Origin: Microbacterium sp. T2.11-28
GTDB lineage: Bacteria; Actinomycetota; Actinomycetes; Actinomycetales; Microbacteriaceae
Assembly (NCBI RefSeq): GCF_950097975.1
Contig: NZ_CATNHF010000028.1
Coordinates: forward strand, 62,001 to 126,000
Direction of reading: 5' to 3'
Length of the DNA: 64,000 nt
The notes beneath the pieces were generated by a model. That model worked only from the letters and a program-made list of their open reading frames with translations. It made no database searches and was not told where the DNA came from. Each line of letters opens with the position of its first letter. The first letter of the stretch is position 1. The translations under genes were made by a program, and so were the position numbers. This document shows, piece after piece, positions 45,734 through 55,597 of the stretch.

Positions 45734-46390
45734 ATGGACGTCATCACCAACAACCTCGACCTGTGGGGCGAGGTCTTGGTGGGCACGCTCATCCTGTTCT
45801 TCGGGGGCGGGCTGGTGGCGCTGATCCTCGGCACGATCGTCGGCGCCATGCGCGTCTCTCCGATCCCGGTCGCGCGGGCGGTCGGCACGATCTACGTCAA
45901 CATCATCCGCAACACGCCGCTCACCCTCGTCTTCTTCGCCTTCGCGTTCGCCCTTCCGCCGATCCTCGGTCTCCGCCTGACGGGCGACGTGTCGCTCACT
46001 CTCGCGATCAGCGCGCTCGGGATCTACACGGCGACGTACGTCGCCGAGACCATCCGCTCGGGCATCAACACCGTTCCCGTCGGGCAGGCCGAGGCAGCAC
46101 GGGCGCTGGGTATGACCTTCGGGCAGGTCATGGGCTTCGTGGTGATGCCGCAAGCGTTCCGCTCCGTCATCCCGCCGATGATGAGCGTGTTCATCGCGCT
46201 GCTGAAGAACACGACCGTGGCGGCCGGGTTCTCGGTCGTCAACCTCGGTTCGATCCGCAACTACCTCAGCGAGCGCGGCGAGAACCAGTTCATCGTCATC
46301 CTGTGGGTGATGGCGATCTTCGTCGCCCTGGTGCTGGTGCTGTCCTTCGTCCAGCGAACGCTCGAGAACCGATGGAAGGTGGCGCGATGA
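45734..46390 (+). CDS. gluC: Amino acid ABC transporter permease, GluC type
   Basis: A 218-residue permease of the HisM/GlnP type with about five membrane helices and the EAA loop GQAEAARALGMTFGQVMGFVVMPQAFRSVIPP. It begins MDVITNNLDLWGEVLVGTL. The stop overlaps the gluD start (ATGA), so the two permease subunits are made together. Confidence 0.9.
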   Translation: MDVITNNLDLWGEVLVGTLILFFGGGLVALILGTIVGAMRVSPIPVARAVGTIYVNIIRNTPLTLVFFAFAFALPPILGLRLTGDVSLTLAISALGIYTATYVAETIRSGINTVPVGQAEAARALGMTFGQVMGFVVMPQAFRSVIPPMMSVFIALLKNTTVAAGFSVVNLGSIRNYLSERGENQFIVILWVMAIFVALVLVLSFVQRTLENRWKVAR

Positions 46391-47337
46391 CCTCCGTCCT
46401 GTACGACGTCCCTGGACCCCGTGCGATCGCGCGCAACCGCGTGCTGGGAGTGCTGACCGTCCTGGTGGTCGCCGCCATCATCGGCTTCATCGTCTGGCGG
46501 CTCATCGAGACCGGTCAGTTCTCCGCCGAGAAGTGGCAGGCCTTCACCTACACGAACGTCTGGATCCAGATCGCGCTCTCGGCGTGGCGCACCCTCGCCG
46601 CGTTCGGCGTCGCCGCCATCGGCGCGCTCGCCCTCGGCTTCGTGCTCGCCATCGGCCGGCTCTCCGATCACGCCTGGATCCGGATCCCGGTGGGCGCGGT
46701 CGTCGAGGTCCTCCGGGCGGTCCCCGTCCTCATCTTCATGTTCCTGCTGTACTACGGCCTCCCGGTCCTCGGCATCCGGATGGAGTCGTACTGGGCCGTG
46801 GTGATCGCCCTCGTGGCCTACAACGGCTCGGTGCTGGCCGAGGTGATCCGCGCCGGCGTGGAGTCGCTCCCGCGCGGGCAGTCCGAGGCGGGGTATGCGA
46901 TCGGCCTCCGCAAAGCCGGCGTCATGCGTCTGGTGCTCCTGCCTCAGGCCATCCGCGCGATGATGCCCGTGATCATCGCTCAGCTGGTCGTCACGCTGAA
47001 GGACACCGCGCTCGGCTTCATCATCACCTACCCCGAACTGCTGTTCTACGCGCGCTACCTGGGCTCGCAGTCGACCTACGGCTCGCCGATCGTCCCGATG
47101 ACGATCGTCGTCGGAACGATCTACATCGCGCTGTGCCTCCTCCTCTCGCTGATCGCGACCATGGTGGAGCGCCGGCTGCGCCGGTCGCCGCGGACTCCGG
47201 GTGTGACGCGCGCCGATGTCGCCGCCCACCAGATCACCGACACACAGGTGATCGGCGCGCAGAGCGCAGCAGACATCGCGGCGGCGCGGAGGGGCCTCGG
47301 GAAGTACGACGGCACGAGCGGGGGCGGCGCGGTCTGA
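46387..47337 (+). CDS. gluD: Amino acid ABC transporter permease, GluD type
   Basis: A 316-residue partner permease with a helix near the N-terminus, the EAA loop RGQSEAGYAIGLRKAGVMRLVLLPQAIRAMMPVI, and a soluble C-terminal tail of about 55 residues (DVAAHQITDTQVIGAQSA...) that is longer than in typical permeases and of unknown role. It starts at ATG 46387 inside the gluC stop. Confidence 0.9.
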   Translation: MTSVLYDVPGPRAIARNRVLGVLTVLVVAAIIGFIVWRLIETGQFSAEKWQAFTYTNVWIQIALSAWRTLAAFGVAAIGALALGFVLAIGRLSDHAWIRIPVGAVVEVLRAVPVLIFMFLLYYGLPVLGIRMESYWAVVIALVAYNGSVLAEVIRAGVESLPRGQSEAGYAIGLRKAGVMRLVLLPQAIRAMMPVIIAQLVVTLKDTALGFIITYPELLFYARYLGSQSTYGSPIVPMTIVVGTIYIALCLLLSLIATMVERRLRRSPRTPGVTRADVAAHQITDTQVIGAQSAADIAAARRGLGKYDGTSGGGAV

Positions 47338-47380
47338 CGCGGCGCGGGCGGGACACCGCCCGCCGGTAGACTCGTCTCTC

Positions 47381-48436
47381 GTGTCTGACGCACCCGAGAA
47401 CCAGCCGGCCGAGATCACGCCCGAGGCCGTCGAAGCGGCGGTCGCCGCCGCCCTCGCGGCCATCGATGCCGCGTCGACGACGGCCGAGCTCAAGGCCGCC
47501 CGCGCCGCCCACACGGCGGAGGGGTCGCCCCTCGCCCAGCTCAACGCGCAGCTTCGGCACGTGCCGAACGAGAAGAAGGCCGAGTTCGGCAAGCTCGTCG
47601 GCCAGGCGCGGGGACGCGTGACGCAGGCGCTCGCCGCTCGCGAGACCGCCCTCGCCGAGGCGGAGACGGCTGCGCAGCTGGACGCCGAGCGCATCGACAT
47701 CACCGCGCTGCCCCAGCGCGCCCGTGTCGGTGCGCGCCACCCGCTGACACTCCTGCAGGACCAGATCGGCGACATCTTCGTCGGCATGGGATGGGAGGTC
47801 GCCGAGGGGCCCGAGCTCGAGCACGAGTGGTACAACTTCGACGCGCTGAACCTCGACGCCGACCACCCCGCACGTCAGATGCAGGACACGTTCTACGTCG
47901 ACCCGGTCGCGTCGCACCTGCTGCTGCGCACGCAGACCAGCCCTGTGCAGATGCGCTCGATGCTGACGCGCGACCTGCCGATCTACATCGTCTCCCCGGG
48001 CCGCGTGTACCGCACCGACGAGTTCGACGCCACGCACCTGCCGGTGTTCAGCCAGTTCGAGGGCCTCGTGATCGACAAGGGCATCACGATGGCGAACCTC
48101 CGCGGCACCCTCGACCATGTCGCCCGCGCGCTGTTCGGCGCCGAGGCGAAGACGCGTCTGCGCGCCAACTACTTCCCCTTCACCGAGCCCTCCGCAGAGC
48201 TCGATCTCTGGCACCCGACCTTCAAGGGGGGCGCGCGATGGATCGAGTGGGGCGGCTGCGGCATGGTCAACCCCAACGTGCTGCGCGCGGCCGGCATCGA
48301 CCCCGAGGAGTACTCGGGCTTCGCCTTCGGCATGGGGATCGAGCGGACGCTGATGTTCCGCTCCGATGTGAAGGACATGCGCGACATGGCCGAGGGCGAT
48401 GTGCGCTTCAGCGAGCAGTTCGGAATGGTGGTCTGA
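47381..48436 (+). CDS. pheS: Phenylalanine-tRNA ligase alpha subunit
   Basis: The catalytic alpha subunit, 351 residues: an N-terminal coiled coil, then class II motifs HEWYNFDALNLDADHPAR, LLRTQTSPVQMRSM, and motif 3 GFAFGMGIERTLMFR. It starts at GTG 47381, eight bases after the -10 TAGACT (47367-47372). The stop shares one base with the pheT start (TGATG), coupling the two subunits. Confidence 0.96.
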   Translation: MSDAPENQPAEITPEAVEAAVAAALAAIDAASTTAELKAARAAHTAEGSPLAQLNAQLRHVPNEKKAEFGKLVGQARGRVTQALAARETALAEAETAAQLDAERIDITALPQRARVGARHPLTLLQDQIGDIFVGMGWEVAEGPELEHEWYNFDALNLDADHPARQMQDTFYVDPVASHLLLRTQTSPVQMRSMLTRDLPIYIVSPGRVYRTDEFDATHLPVFSQFEGLVIDKGITMANLRGTLDHVARALFGAEAKTRLRANYFPFTEPSAELDLWHPTFKGGARWIEWGGCGMVNPNVLRAAGIDPEEYSGFAFGMGIERTLMFRSDVKDMRDMAEGDVRFSEQFGMVV

Positions 48437-50955
48437 TGCGCGTCCCGCTTTCGTGGCTCCGCGAGTACGTCGACGTGGCGCCCGGCGCCACCCCTGAGGA
48501 CGTGCTGGCCTCGCTCGTCTCGGTCGGCTTCGAGGAGGAGGATGTCCACGGCTTCGGCCTCGTCGGGCCGATCGTCGTGGGCCAGGTCGTGGAGTTCGTC
48601 GAGGAGCCGCAGTCCAACGGCAAGACGATCCGCTGGTGCCAGGTCGATGTGGGCCCGGCCCATGGAGGAGTGCGCGGGATCGTCTGCGGTGCCCGGAACT
48701 TCTTCGCGGGCGACAAGGTCGTCGTGACCCTCCCGGGCGCGGTGCTGCCCGGTCCGTTCCCGATCGCGGCGCGCAAGACCTACGGGCATGTGTCGGACGG
48801 CATGATCGCGTCGGCGAAGGAGCTCGGGCTCGGCGAGGAGCACGGCGGAATCCTGCGTCTGGTGGAGCTGGGCCTCGACCCGGAGGTGGGCGCCGATGCG
48901 ATCGCCCTCCTCGGACTCGACGACGTGGCCGTCGAGATCAACGTGACGCCCGATCGCGGCTACGCGCTCAGCCTGCGCGGCGTCGCCCGCGAGTATGCGC
49001 ACGCCACCGGAGCGGTCTTCCGCGACCCCGCCGATCGGCCGTTCGAGGAGCTCCAACAGCCCGTGGGCGGCTTCCCGGTGGCCGTCGTCGACGACGCGCC
49101 CGTCCGCGGACGCGTGGGCGCGAGCGAGTTCGTCGTGCGGGTCGTCCGTGACGTCGACCCGACCAAGCCGACCCCCGCGTGGATGGTCGCGCGCCTTACG
49201 CTCGCCGGAATCCGCTCGCTCGGCATCCTCATCGACATCACCAACTACGTGATGCTCGAGCTCGGCAACCCCATCCACGGCTACGACCTCGACACGCTCT
49301 CGGGCGGGATCACCGTGCGGCGCGCCCGTGCGGGCGAGAAGCTCACGACGCTCGACGGCAAGGAGCGCGCACTCCACACCGAGGACCTGCTCATCACCGA
49401 CGAGTCGGGGCCGATCGGCCTGGCCGGCGTCATGGGCGGCGGCACGACCGAGATGACCTCGTCGACGCGGAACGTGCTCATCGAGGCCGCGATCTTCGAC
49501 ACGGTGACGATCGCCCGCACGGCGCGGCGGCACAAGCTGCCCAGTGAGGCGTCCAAGCGGTTCGAGCGCGGCGTCGACCCGCTCGTGCCCTTCGTCGCTG
49601 CTCGTCGCGTCGCCGACCTCATGGTCGAGTACGCCGGCGGCACGCTCGACACCGAGACCGGCGGCGCACTGTTCACCGAGGTCTTCGTGGAGGGGATCGA
49701 CCTGCCGCGCGGCTTCGCTTCGGGCCTCATCGGCGTCGACTACACCGACGCCGAGGTCGTCGGCGCCCTCGAGACCATCGGCGCCGAGGTGACCGAGTCG
49801 GAGGCGGTGCCGGGAACGTGGCTCGTCATCCCGCCGTCGTGGCGCCCGGACCTGACCGACAAGTGGACCCTCGTCGAGGAGGTCGCCCGGATCACCGGAT
49901 ACGATCGCATCCCCTCGGTCCTGCCCGTCCCGCCGTCGGGTCGGGGCTTCACCACCGCGCAGGCGGCGCGCCGCCGCGTCGCGAACGCCCTCGCGGCTGC
50001 CGGATTCGTCGAGACGCCGTCGTTCGGCTTCACCACGCAGGAGCAGAACGACCTCCACGGATCCGCATCGGGTGAGTCCCTGCCGAGCGTCAAGCTCGCC
50101 AATCCGCTCGACGGACAGGCGCCCTATCTGCGTCGCTCGCTCATCCCCGGACTCCTGCAGGTCGCGCACCGGAATCTCTCGCGCGGCCTCACCGACCTCG
50201 CCCTGTTCGAGACGGGCACGGTCTTCCTTCCCGCGCCGGGCGTGCGGTACGGCACGGCGACGGTGCCACCGGCCGCGGTGCGGCCCGACGCGGCGACGCT
50301 CGCCGCGCTCGACGCCGCCCTGCCCCCGCAGCCGCGTCACATCGCGGTCCTGCTGACCGGTCAGCGTGTGGCCAAGCAGCCGGGCGTCGCCGCCGAGCCG
50401 TTCGACGTCGCGGACGGGATCGACGCGCTGCGCACGATCGCGGGCGCGGCGGGCGTGCAGATCGAGGTCGCCCAGGGGGCCCGTGCCGCCCTGCATCCCG
50501 GTCGCACCGGCGTCGTCTCGGTGGGCGGCGCCGAGGTCGGCTACGTCGGGGAGCTCCTTCCGGCGGTGGCCGAGGCGGCCGACCTGCCCGGACGGGTGAT
50601 CGTCGCCGAGCTCGACCTCGACCGCCTCATCGATGCGGCCGGTACGCGGGTCGTCGCCGAGACGCTGTCGGGCTACCCAGCGGCGACGCAGGACGTGTCG
50701 CTGGTGCTCGGTGCCGATGTGCCTGCGGGAGCGGTGCGATCCGCCCTCGTCGACGGTGCCGGCCCGCTCCTGGAGGCGCTGCGACTCGTCGACGATTATC
50801 GCGGGGCCGGCGTGCCCGAAGGGGCCAAGAGCCTGACGTTCGCGCTCCGGTTCCGTGCCGCGGACCGCACGCTGACCGCCGCCGAGGCCACCGAGGCGAA
50901 GCTCGCCGGAGTGGCCGTCGCCGCCGAGCGGTTCGGCGCGACGCTGCGCGAGTAG
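48436..50955 (+). CDS. pheT: Phenylalanine-tRNA ligase beta subunit
   Basis: An 839-residue beta subunit: an N-terminal tRNA-binding EMAP/OB domain (IVVGQVVEFVEEPQSNGKTIRWCQVDVG), B3/B4 editing domain, B5 domain, catalytic-like core (SWRPDLTDKWTLVEEVARITGYDRIPSVLP) and a C-terminal anticodon-binding fold (SGYPAATQDVSLVLGADV). The length is normal. It starts at ATG 48436, overlapping pheS by one base. Confidence 0.96.
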   Translation: MRVPLSWLREYVDVAPGATPEDVLASLVSVGFEEEDVHGFGLVGPIVVGQVVEFVEEPQSNGKTIRWCQVDVGPAHGGVRGIVCGARNFFAGDKVVVTLPGAVLPGPFPIAARKTYGHVSDGMIASAKELGLGEEHGGILRLVELGLDPEVGADAIALLGLDDVAVEINVTPDRGYALSLRGVAREYAHATGAVFRDPADRPFEELQQPVGGFPVAVVDDAPVRGRVGASEFVVRVVRDVDPTKPTPAWMVARLTLAGIRSLGILIDITNYVMLELGNPIHGYDLDTLSGGITVRRARAGEKLTTLDGKERALHTEDLLITDESGPIGLAGVMGGGTTEMTSSTRNVLIEAAIFDTVTIARTARRHKLPSEASKRFERGVDPLVPFVAARRVADLMVEYAGGTLDTETGGALFTEVFVEGIDLPRGFASGLIGVDYTDAEVVGALETIGAEVTESEAVPGTWLVIPPSWRPDLTDKWTLVEEVARITGYDRIPSVLPVPPSGRGFTTAQAARRRVANALAAAGFVETPSFGFTTQEQNDLHGSASGESLPSVKLANPLDGQAPYLRRSLIPGLLQVAHRNLSRGLTDLALFETGTVFLPAPGVRYGTATVPPAAVRPDAATLAALDAALPPQPRHIAVLLTGQRVAKQPGVAAEPFDVADGIDALRTIAGAAGVQIEVAQGARAALHPGRTGVVSVGGAEVGYVGELLPAVAEAADLPGRVIVAELDLDRLIDAAGTRVVAETLSGYPAATQDVSLVLGADVPAGAVRSALVDGAGPLLEALRLVDDYRGAGVPEGAKSLTFALRFRAADRTLTAAEATEAKLAGVAVAAERFGATLRE

Positions 50956-50989
50956 GTCCCGGCGCCGGCGGGCGACCCGTGCCGCGGCT

Positions 50990-52114
50990 CTAGCGCGTGC
51001 CCCAGTTCCATGCAGGGACATCGAGGAGGCCCTGGCCGACGACCTCTGTGCCGCCCACGCCCGGGCGCAGCTCCACCCGCGAGGGATCGGGCAAGGAGTC
51101 AACCAGCGCGGCCGCGTGGGAGACGACGAGGACCTGGGTGCGCTCGGCGGCCGCCACGATGAGCCGCGCCAGCGGCTCGAGGAGCGACGCGTGCAGGCTC
51201 GCCTCGGGCTCGTTCAGCACCAGCAGCGGCGCGGGCCGTGCCGGCAGGAGCGCGGCGACGAGCAGCAGGTAGCGCAGCGTGCCGTCGGACAGCTCGGCGG
51301 TCTGCAGCGGACGAAGCAGGCCGGGCTGCCGGAACGACAGGCGGAACAGACCGTCGGTCGCCGTCACCGACACCTGCGCGCCCGGGAACGCCTCGTCGAC
51401 CGCTCGATCGAGTGCGCTGCCATGACCGGCCTCGACCACCGTCGCCCACAGCGCTGCGAGGTTCGCCCCGTCGTGGGCGAGGGTCTGAGTGCGGGTGCCG
51501 ACCTGCGCGCGCCGGGCGGGCGCATCCGCATCGACGCGGAAGTGGTCGTAGAACCGCCACCCGCCGAAGGTGCGGCGCAGCGAGAGCAGCTCGGGCGCGG
51601 TGTCGCCCTCGGCGAGGTCGGTGATGATGCTCTCGAACGGGGCGAGCTGCTGACGCAGCGACACCCACCCGTCAGCCCGCACCCGGGTGTGCTGCCGCGT
51701 GCGGTCGATGATCAGCGTGGCGGGCTTGGCGACGGCGCCGGCGAAGATCTGCTCGCGCTTGATCTCCGGATCGCGGGCGAACGGACTGCGCTGGTCGGTC
51801 TGCGGGATGCCGAGGTCCACCAGGTAGCCGAGCTCGTCCGAGGCGAAGCCGAGCTGCACGGCGACCGGCCGTGTGCGGACGGTGCCCTGATCGCCGCCGT
51901 TCTCCGGCCCCGCCCACAGCACCGACGGCAGCCCGCCCTCCCGGGCCAGTGCCCCCACGACGTCGCCTCGGCCGGCCGACGCCAGCAGCCCCAGTGCGCG
52001 GTACAGGTTCGACTTGCCGGAGCCGTTGGGGCCGGTGATCACCGTGAGGGGGCCCAGCGGCACCACCACGTCGCGGAGGGAGCGGTATCCCGACACGGCC
52101 AGGGTCTGCAGCAT
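50990..52114 (-). CDS. AAA family ATPase, RecF-like
   Basis: A 374-residue SMC/RecF-like ATPase: Walker A ITGPNGSGKSNL (residues 28-35 core), signature-like LSDGTLRYLLLVAALL, and a Walker B that reads LLVLNEPEASLHASLL with Asn where Asp is usual, then VVSHAAALVD as the switch. The Asn variant is one I recall in this family, so it is probably functional. The role is unknown: DNA repair or a defence-like function is possible, but no nuclease or partner gene is adjacent. Start ATG 52114 follows GGAAGG. Confidence 0.82.
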   Translation of the reverse strand: MLQTLAVSGYRSLRDVVVPLGPLTVITGPNGSGKSNLYRALGLLASAGRGDVVGALAREGGLPSVLWAGPENGGDQGTVRTRPVAVQLGFASDELGYLVDLGIPQTDQRSPFARDPEIKREQIFAGAVAKPATLIIDRTRQHTRVRADGWVSLRQQLAPFESIITDLAEGDTAPELLSLRRTFGGWRFYDHFRVDADAPARRAQVGTRTQTLAHDGANLAALWATVVEAGHGSALDRAVDEAFPGAQVSVTATDGLFRLSFRQPGLLRPLQTAELSDGTLRYLLLVAALLPARPAPLLVLNEPEASLHASLLEPLARLIVAAAERTQVLVVSHAAALVDSLPDPSRVELRPGVGGTEVVGQGLLDVPAWNWGTR

Positions 52115-52166
52115 GCCTTCCAGCCTCTCATCCGTCCCGGACACCACCCCCGGTAGGCTCGGGCTG

Positions 52167-52943
52167 ATGAGCGACTCCACCGCGTCCCCTCCGCCGGCCC
52201 TCCAGGTCTCCCAGCTCGTGAAGCGCTTCGGTGAGAAGGTCGCCGTGGCCGGTATCGACCTCGAGGTTCCCGCCGGCTCGTTCTTCGGGCTCGTCGGCCC
52301 CAACGGCGCGGGCAAGACGACCACGCTGTCGATGGCGACGGGGCTGCTGCGGCCCGACGCGGGTCTCGTGCGGGTCCACGGCGTGGACGTGTGGACCGAG
52401 CCGGTCGTGGCCAAGCGCATGATCGGGAACCTCGCCGACGGCGTGCGGCTGTTCGACCGGCTGACCGGCGAGCAGCTGATCACCTACACGGCCATGATGT
52501 TCGGGCTGCCGAGGCCGGAGATCGCCCCTCGGGTGGCGGACCTGATCGCGCTGATGGATCTCGGTGACGCGGCCGGCACGATCGTCGCCGACTACTCGGC
52601 GGGCATGACCAAGAAGGTCGCCCTGGCGTGCGCCCTGGTGCACGCGCCGCGCCTGCTCGTGCTCGACGAGCCGTTCGAGTCCGTGGATCCCGTGTCGGCG
52701 GCCAACATCGAGGACGTGCTGCGCGGCTATACGTCCTCCGGCGGAACGATCATCATCTCCAGCCACTCCATGGACCTCGTCCAGCGCATGTGCGATCACG
52801 TCGCCGTCATCGCCGCGGGGCGCGTGCTGGCCGCCGGAACGGTCGAAGACGTCCGCGCGGGCGAGAGTCTCCAGGACCGCTTCGTCTCCCTCGTCGGCGG
52901 GCGTCACACCTCGGAGGGCCCGCAGTGGTTGCGACCGTCCTGA
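52167..52943 (+). CDS. ABC transporter ATP-binding protein
   Basis: A 258-residue ATPase of an export-type ABC system: Walker A LVGPNGAGKTTT, Walker B LLVLDEPFESVDP, H-loop IIISSHSMDLV. The signature reads YSAGMTKK rather than LSGGQ, as in some YhaQ/CcmA-like exporters. The -10 TAGGCT (52154-52159) ends seven bases before ATG 52167. The permease gene overlaps its end by 19 bases. The substrate is unknown. Confidence 0.88.
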   Translation: MSDSTASPPPALQVSQLVKRFGEKVAVAGIDLEVPAGSFFGLVGPNGAGKTTTLSMATGLLRPDAGLVRVHGVDVWTEPVVAKRMIGNLADGVRLFDRLTGEQLITYTAMMFGLPRPEIAPRVADLIALMDLGDAAGTIVADYSAGMTKKVALACALVHAPRLLVLDEPFESVDPVSAANIEDVLRGYTSSGGTIIISSHSMDLVQRMCDHVAVIAAGRVLAAGTVEDVRAGESLQDRFVSLVGGRHTSEGPQWLRPS

Positions 52944-54505
52944 GGCTCCGCTACCGCATCCTCGGCAACAACCTCTCCCGCCGACCCTGGCAGCTGGTGG
53001 GCTTCTGCTTCGGCGTCCTGTGGGCGCTCGGCCTGCTGGCGCTGATCGTGGCCGGGTTCGTCGCGCTCTCCGCATCGCAGTCGCTGTCTCTCATCGCGCC
53101 TGTCCTCGTGTTCGGCGGCGGCCTGCTGCTGCTGGGCTGGCTGCTGGGGCCGCTGCTGCTGGCCGGACTGGACTCGACGGTCGACGCCTCCCGGCTCGCT
53201 CCCTTCCCCCTGCGCCGCTCCCAGCTCATGTCGGCGCTCGCCGCCGTGGGGGCGACGGGCATCCCGGGGATCATCACCGCCGCGGCGGCGAGCTCCTCGC
53301 TGATCCTCTGGGTGCGATGGCCTGCCGCGCTGCTCGTCGCCGTGCCCGCCGTGGTGCTGGCGGTGGCCACGTGCGTCGTCGCGACGCAGCTCATGTCGGC
53401 GCTGTCGCAGAGCTCCGGCTCGCGCCGCGGCCGGGAGATCACCGGCACGCTGGTGCTCATCGTGCTCATCCTGTCCGGTCCGATCCTCACCGGCGTCCTG
53501 TCGGTCCTCGATCGCGCGACGGGCGAGCTGTCGTCGCGCTTCGCGGACGCCGCCGCCGTGCTCGGCTGGACGCCCCTGGCGGCGGCCTGGTCGGCGCCGG
53601 TGGATGCCGCCGCCGGGTCGTGGGCCGCAGCGCTCGCGAAGCTGGCGATCGCGGCCGCGACCCTCGCGCTGCTGGTGTGGCTGTGGGACCGCGTGCTGAC
53701 CGCGTCGACCGTCGCACCGGCCCGTCGGTCGGTGCGCGCGGTGCGATCGGGCGCCCTTCAGCTTTTCGGCCGCATGCCCACCGGGGGAGTCGGGGCGACG
53801 TGGGCGCGCTCGCTGACCGCGTGGCTGCGGGACCCGCGGTACCTGCGGCAGCTGATCGTCGTCCCGCTGTTCCCGATCCTCTTCGCCTTCGCGGGCGGGG
53901 TCGACGGCTGGCTCTTCGGCGCATCGGCGGTCATGGCGGCCCTGGTGCTTGCCATCGCGGGCTACGCCGACATCTCCTACGACGGGACCGCCTTCGCCTC
54001 GGTCATCTCCACCGGGATCCGGGGGCGGGATGACCGGCTCGGCCGACTGCTGGGTGCCGCCTGCATCGGCGTCCCGCTGCTGCTGGCGGTCGCGATCATC
54101 ACGACCTCCGTCGCGGGCACCCAGGAGAATCTGCCGGCGCTGCTCGGCGCCGCGCTCGGTCTGCTCCTGTCGGGCTACGGGGTGACCGCGGTGTCGTCGG
54201 CGCTCATCGTCACCCCGGTGCCCTCACCGGGGGACAGCCCGTTCCGGTCCGTGCCCGGTCAGACGTTTCTGAACAGCCTGCTGGTCTTCGTCGTGTGGGG
54301 AGCCGCGCTCGTGCTGGCCTCTCCCGCCCTCGTCCTCGCCGTCGTCGCGACCGTGGGCGGGTCCGCGGTGCTGGGATGGATCGCGCTGGCCGTCGGGGTC
54401 GGGGCGGGTCTCGCCGCGATCGCCGGCGGGGTGCTGCTCGGCGGCCGCACCCTCGATCGCACGGCTCCCGACCTCCTGCAGCGCATCAAGGCCTTCCCCA
54501 CCTGA
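52925..54505 (+). CDS. ABC exporter permease
   Basis: A 526-residue membrane protein with about 12 hydrophobic segments, beginning MVATVLRLRYRILGNNLSRRPWQLVGFCFG. There is no signal peptide or large external domain. It is encoded directly after the ATPase, overlapping by 19 bases (GTG 52925), so the pair forms a two-gene exporter of unknown substrate. Confidence 0.8.
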   Translation: MVATVLRLRYRILGNNLSRRPWQLVGFCFGVLWALGLLALIVAGFVALSASQSLSLIAPVLVFGGGLLLLGWLLGPLLLAGLDSTVDASRLAPFPLRRSQLMSALAAVGATGIPGIITAAAASSSLILWVRWPAALLVAVPAVVLAVATCVVATQLMSALSQSSGSRRGREITGTLVLIVLILSGPILTGVLSVLDRATGELSSRFADAAAVLGWTPLAAAWSAPVDAAAGSWAAALAKLAIAAATLALLVWLWDRVLTASTVAPARRSVRAVRSGALQLFGRMPTGGVGATWARSLTAWLRDPRYLRQLIVVPLFPILFAFAGGVDGWLFGASAVMAALVLAIAGYADISYDGTAFASVISTGIRGRDDRLGRLLGAACIGVPLLLAVAIITTSVAGTQENLPALLGAALGLLLSGYGVTAVSSALIVTPVPSPGDSPFRSVPGQTFLNSLLVFVVWGAALVLASPALVLAVVATVGGSAVLGWIALAVGVGAGLAAIAGGVLLGGRTLDRTAPDLLQRIKAFPT

Positions 54506-54520
54506 GCCGTTGCGCCGACA

Positions 54521-54540
54521 GCGGACACGCTCGCGTCCGC
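54521..54540 (+). terminator. Possible terminator after the ABC exporter
   Basis: GCGGAC (54521-54526) and GTCCGC (54535-54540) form a 6-bp hairpin in the 61-base gap. There is no U-tract; weak evidence. Confidence 0.3.
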
Positions 54541-54566
54541 GCGGCGGGCGTGCTGTGGTGAAGGGC

Positions 54567-55544
54567 ATGACGGACGTGCTGATCCTCGGGGGGACGGGGT
54601 GGCTGAGCGGGCGTATCGCTCAGCGCTGGATCGACGAGGGCGCCTCGGTGACCTGCGTCGGACGCGGCGGCCGGCCCGCCCCGCGCGGATCGCGACTCGT
54701 CGTCGCCGACCGCGATGCGCCGGACGCGTACGCAGCGGTGGTCGGCCAGGAGTGGGACGAGGTGGTCGATGTCTCCTCGCACCCGGGCCACGTCGCGCAG
54801 GCGGTCGCCGCACTCGAGGAACGGGCCGTCCACTGGAGCTACGTCTCGAGCGTGTCGGTCTACGCCGACGCCGACCGGCCCGGAGCCGACGAGACCGCCC
54901 CCCTGGCGGTTCCCGCCGACGACGGGTCGCCCGACGACTACGCGCGGGCGAAGGCGGCGGCCGAGCGCGCCGTCGGAGCGCTCGGGGACCGCGTCGCGAT
55001 CAGCCGGGCGGGGCTCATCGTCGGGCCGGGCGACCCCACCGACCGCTTCGGCTACTGGCCGGCGCGCTTCGCCGCCGACGCGGACGCGCCCGTGCTGGTC
55101 CCGCCGCACGAGGGCGCGTTCGCGCAGGTGATCGACGTCGACGACCTGGCGGACTTCATCGTCCGGTCCGGTCGCCGCGGGTGGCGGGGCACGGTCAACG
55201 CCGTGGGCGTCTCCACTCCGCTGTCGTCGGTGCTCGAGACGGTGCGGACGATCGCCGGCCATCGCGGCCCGGTGGTGAGCGCACCGGCGGAGTGGCTGCG
55301 CGACCGGGGCGTCGCGCACTGGTCGGGGCCGCGCTCGCTGCCGCTGTGGCTGCCCGCCGACATGCCCGGCTTCGCCACCCGTGACGGGCGCGCCTACCGT
55401 GCCGCGGGCGGTCGGCTTCGTCCTCTCGGCGAGACCGTGGAGCGGGTGCTCGCCGATGAACGGGCGCGGGGCCTGGACCGGCCGCGGCGGGCGGGCCTGG
55501 GCCGCGCGGAGGAGGCGGAGCTGCGGGCGGCGCTCGGCGCCTGA
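54567..55544 (+). CDS. NAD-dependent epimerase/dehydratase family protein
   Basis: A 325-residue extended SDR: Rossmann motif VLILGGTGWLSGRIAQRWI, WSYVSSVSVYAD (Ser and Tyr region) and DDYARAKAAAERAV with the Tyr-x3-Lys motif. The substrate is unknown; isoflavone-reductase-like or sugar-nucleotide epimerases are the nearest types. Start ATG 54567 follows AAGGG. It is the last gene before the arginine cluster. Confidence 0.82.
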   Translation: MTDVLILGGTGWLSGRIAQRWIDEGASVTCVGRGGRPAPRGSRLVVADRDAPDAYAAVVGQEWDEVVDVSSHPGHVAQAVAALEERAVHWSYVSSVSVYADADRPGADETAPLAVPADDGSPDDYARAKAAAERAVGALGDRVAISRAGLIVGPGDPTDRFGYWPARFAADADAPVLVPPHEGAFAQVIDVDDLADFIVRSGRRGWRGTVNAVGVSTPLSSVLETVRTIAGHRGPVVSAPAEWLRDRGVAHWSGPRSLPLWLPADMPGFATRDGRAYRAAGGRLRPLGETVERVLADERARGLDRPRRAGLGRAEEAELRAALGA

Positions 55545-55561
55545 CGGCCGGAGCCCCGGAT

Positions 55562-55591
55562 TTGGCGGATCGTGCTCGGCGGCGATATCGT
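55562..55591 (+). promoter_or_regulatory. Promoter of the arginine-rich leader ORF
   Basis: A -35-like TTGGCG (55562-55567) and a -10 TATCGT (55586-55591) are 18 bases apart. The -10 ends six bases before the leader ATG at 55598, the same spacing seen for leaderless genes elsewhere in the window. Confidence 0.6.
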
Positions 55592-55597
55592 CGCCGC

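Noticed and set aside
50990..52114. The AAA ATPase as part of a phage-defence system.
   Set aside because: No nuclease, reverse transcriptase, TIR or other partner is adjacent, and the flanking genes are housekeeping.
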